Of a stretch of 64,000 bases of DNA, positions 63,837 through 64,000 are shown one piece after another; the stretch's first letter is position 1, and the number at the start of each line of letters is the position of its first letter. The notes beneath the pieces are model-generated. The model ran no database searches and was not told the origin of the DNA. It was given only the letters and a program-made list of their open reading frames with translations. Position numbers and translations under genes: made by a program. The DNA comes from Paenibacillus illinoisensis NBRC 15959 (lineage in GTDB: Bacteria > Bacillota > Bacilli > Paenibacillales > Paenibacillaceae). Location of the stretch: NCBI RefSeq assembly GCF_004000925.1, contig NZ_BIME01000002.1, positions 558,001 through 622,000 of the forward strand, in the 5' to 3' direction.

Positions 63837-63878
63837 AAAACAAACCGCCTTGTATTGAAACACCCGTCGGTTTGTTTT
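63837..63878 (-). terminator. Terminator ahead of the BCCT gene
   Basis: AAAACAAACCG (63837-63847) and CGGTTTGTTTT (63868-63878) form a perfect 11-base stem; on the minus strand ATTTTATC follows. It probably ends a minus-strand gene that lies beyond the right edge, or attenuates the BCCT transcript. Confidence 0.65.
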
Positions 63879-64000
63879 GATCTCTCCAGAATAGTAAATT
63901 ATCTATGATCGCCTGTTAAACTGAGATGGTAGATTGAGAATTTCAGATTTTAGTTATATAGAAATAACTTGAAAAATCTAAGAGGGAATCATCACTTTTA
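63879..64000. other. Right-edge intergenic sequence
   Basis: AT-rich, no coding frame or motif seen. Confidence 0.4.

Overview
The window looks like the chromosome of a Gram-positive, endospore-former-type Firmicute, most likely Paenibacillus or a close relative. The support is purine-rich Shine-Dalgarno sites, many GTG/TTG starts, lipoprotein-anchored binding proteins, a class III fructose bisphosphatase, HxlR/PucR/WYL/AraC regulators and moderate G+C. I see no rRNA, tRNA, CRISPR array, phage or intact insertion sequence. Most of it is accessory catabolic and transport capacity in self-contained, locally regulated modules.

Bases 1-17000 are dominated by organosulfur functions. Module A (1-7544) has a divergent TetR gene, an SsuA-type binding protein, SsuB/SsuC-type ATPase and permease, a type I sulfatase with the CxPSR formylglycine site, a serine hydrolase cut by the window edge, and the formylglycine-generating enzyme that would activate the sulfatase. 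Two matching palindromes (TGACTT-N2-AAGTCA) lie just downstream of two good sigma-A promoters and are the likely TetR operators. A butanediol-type dehydrogenase follows. Module B (9107-16920) is a second sulfonate-type importer (ATPase, two permeases, binding protein) in one operon with two tandem pairs of an AprA/fumarate-reductase-like flavoprotein and a two-cluster AprB-like ferredoxin. It has no SsuD-type monooxygenase. Its 5' leader carries a strong intrinsic terminator.

Bases 17100-41500 hold small units: a lipoprotein and a HAD phosphatase; a LacI regulator with operators in front of two paralogous MFS transporters and a quinate/shikimate dehydrogenase; a YeiH-type exporter with divergent LysR; an esterase with divergent AraC; an alpha-galactosidase with a small zinc protein; class III Fbp; a flavin reductase with divergent HxlR; a DUF1835-type protein; a zinc ribbon; a WYL regulator with two paralogous papain-fold-like proteins; MarR; aldo/keto reductase with divergent MerR; and a 48-residue exported peptide.

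Bases 41507-57665 are a PucR-type regulator divergent from a 13-gene, 14-kb operon: an importer with two related NMT1/THI5-like binding proteins plus isochorismatase-like hydrolase, amidase, creatininase-family protein, FAH-family protein, FAD oxidoreductase, CocE/NonD hydrolase, cupin, cytosine-deaminase-like amidohydrolase and a cytosolic gamma-glutamyltransferase-family protein. It reads as a pathway for uptake and stepwise hydrolysis of an unidentified, probably nitrogen-heterocyclic or amide-rich compound. The right end (58025-64000) has a SetA-like exporter, a decayed YesM-like sensor kinase, a TetR/hydrolase pair with its operator, and a BCCT transporter.
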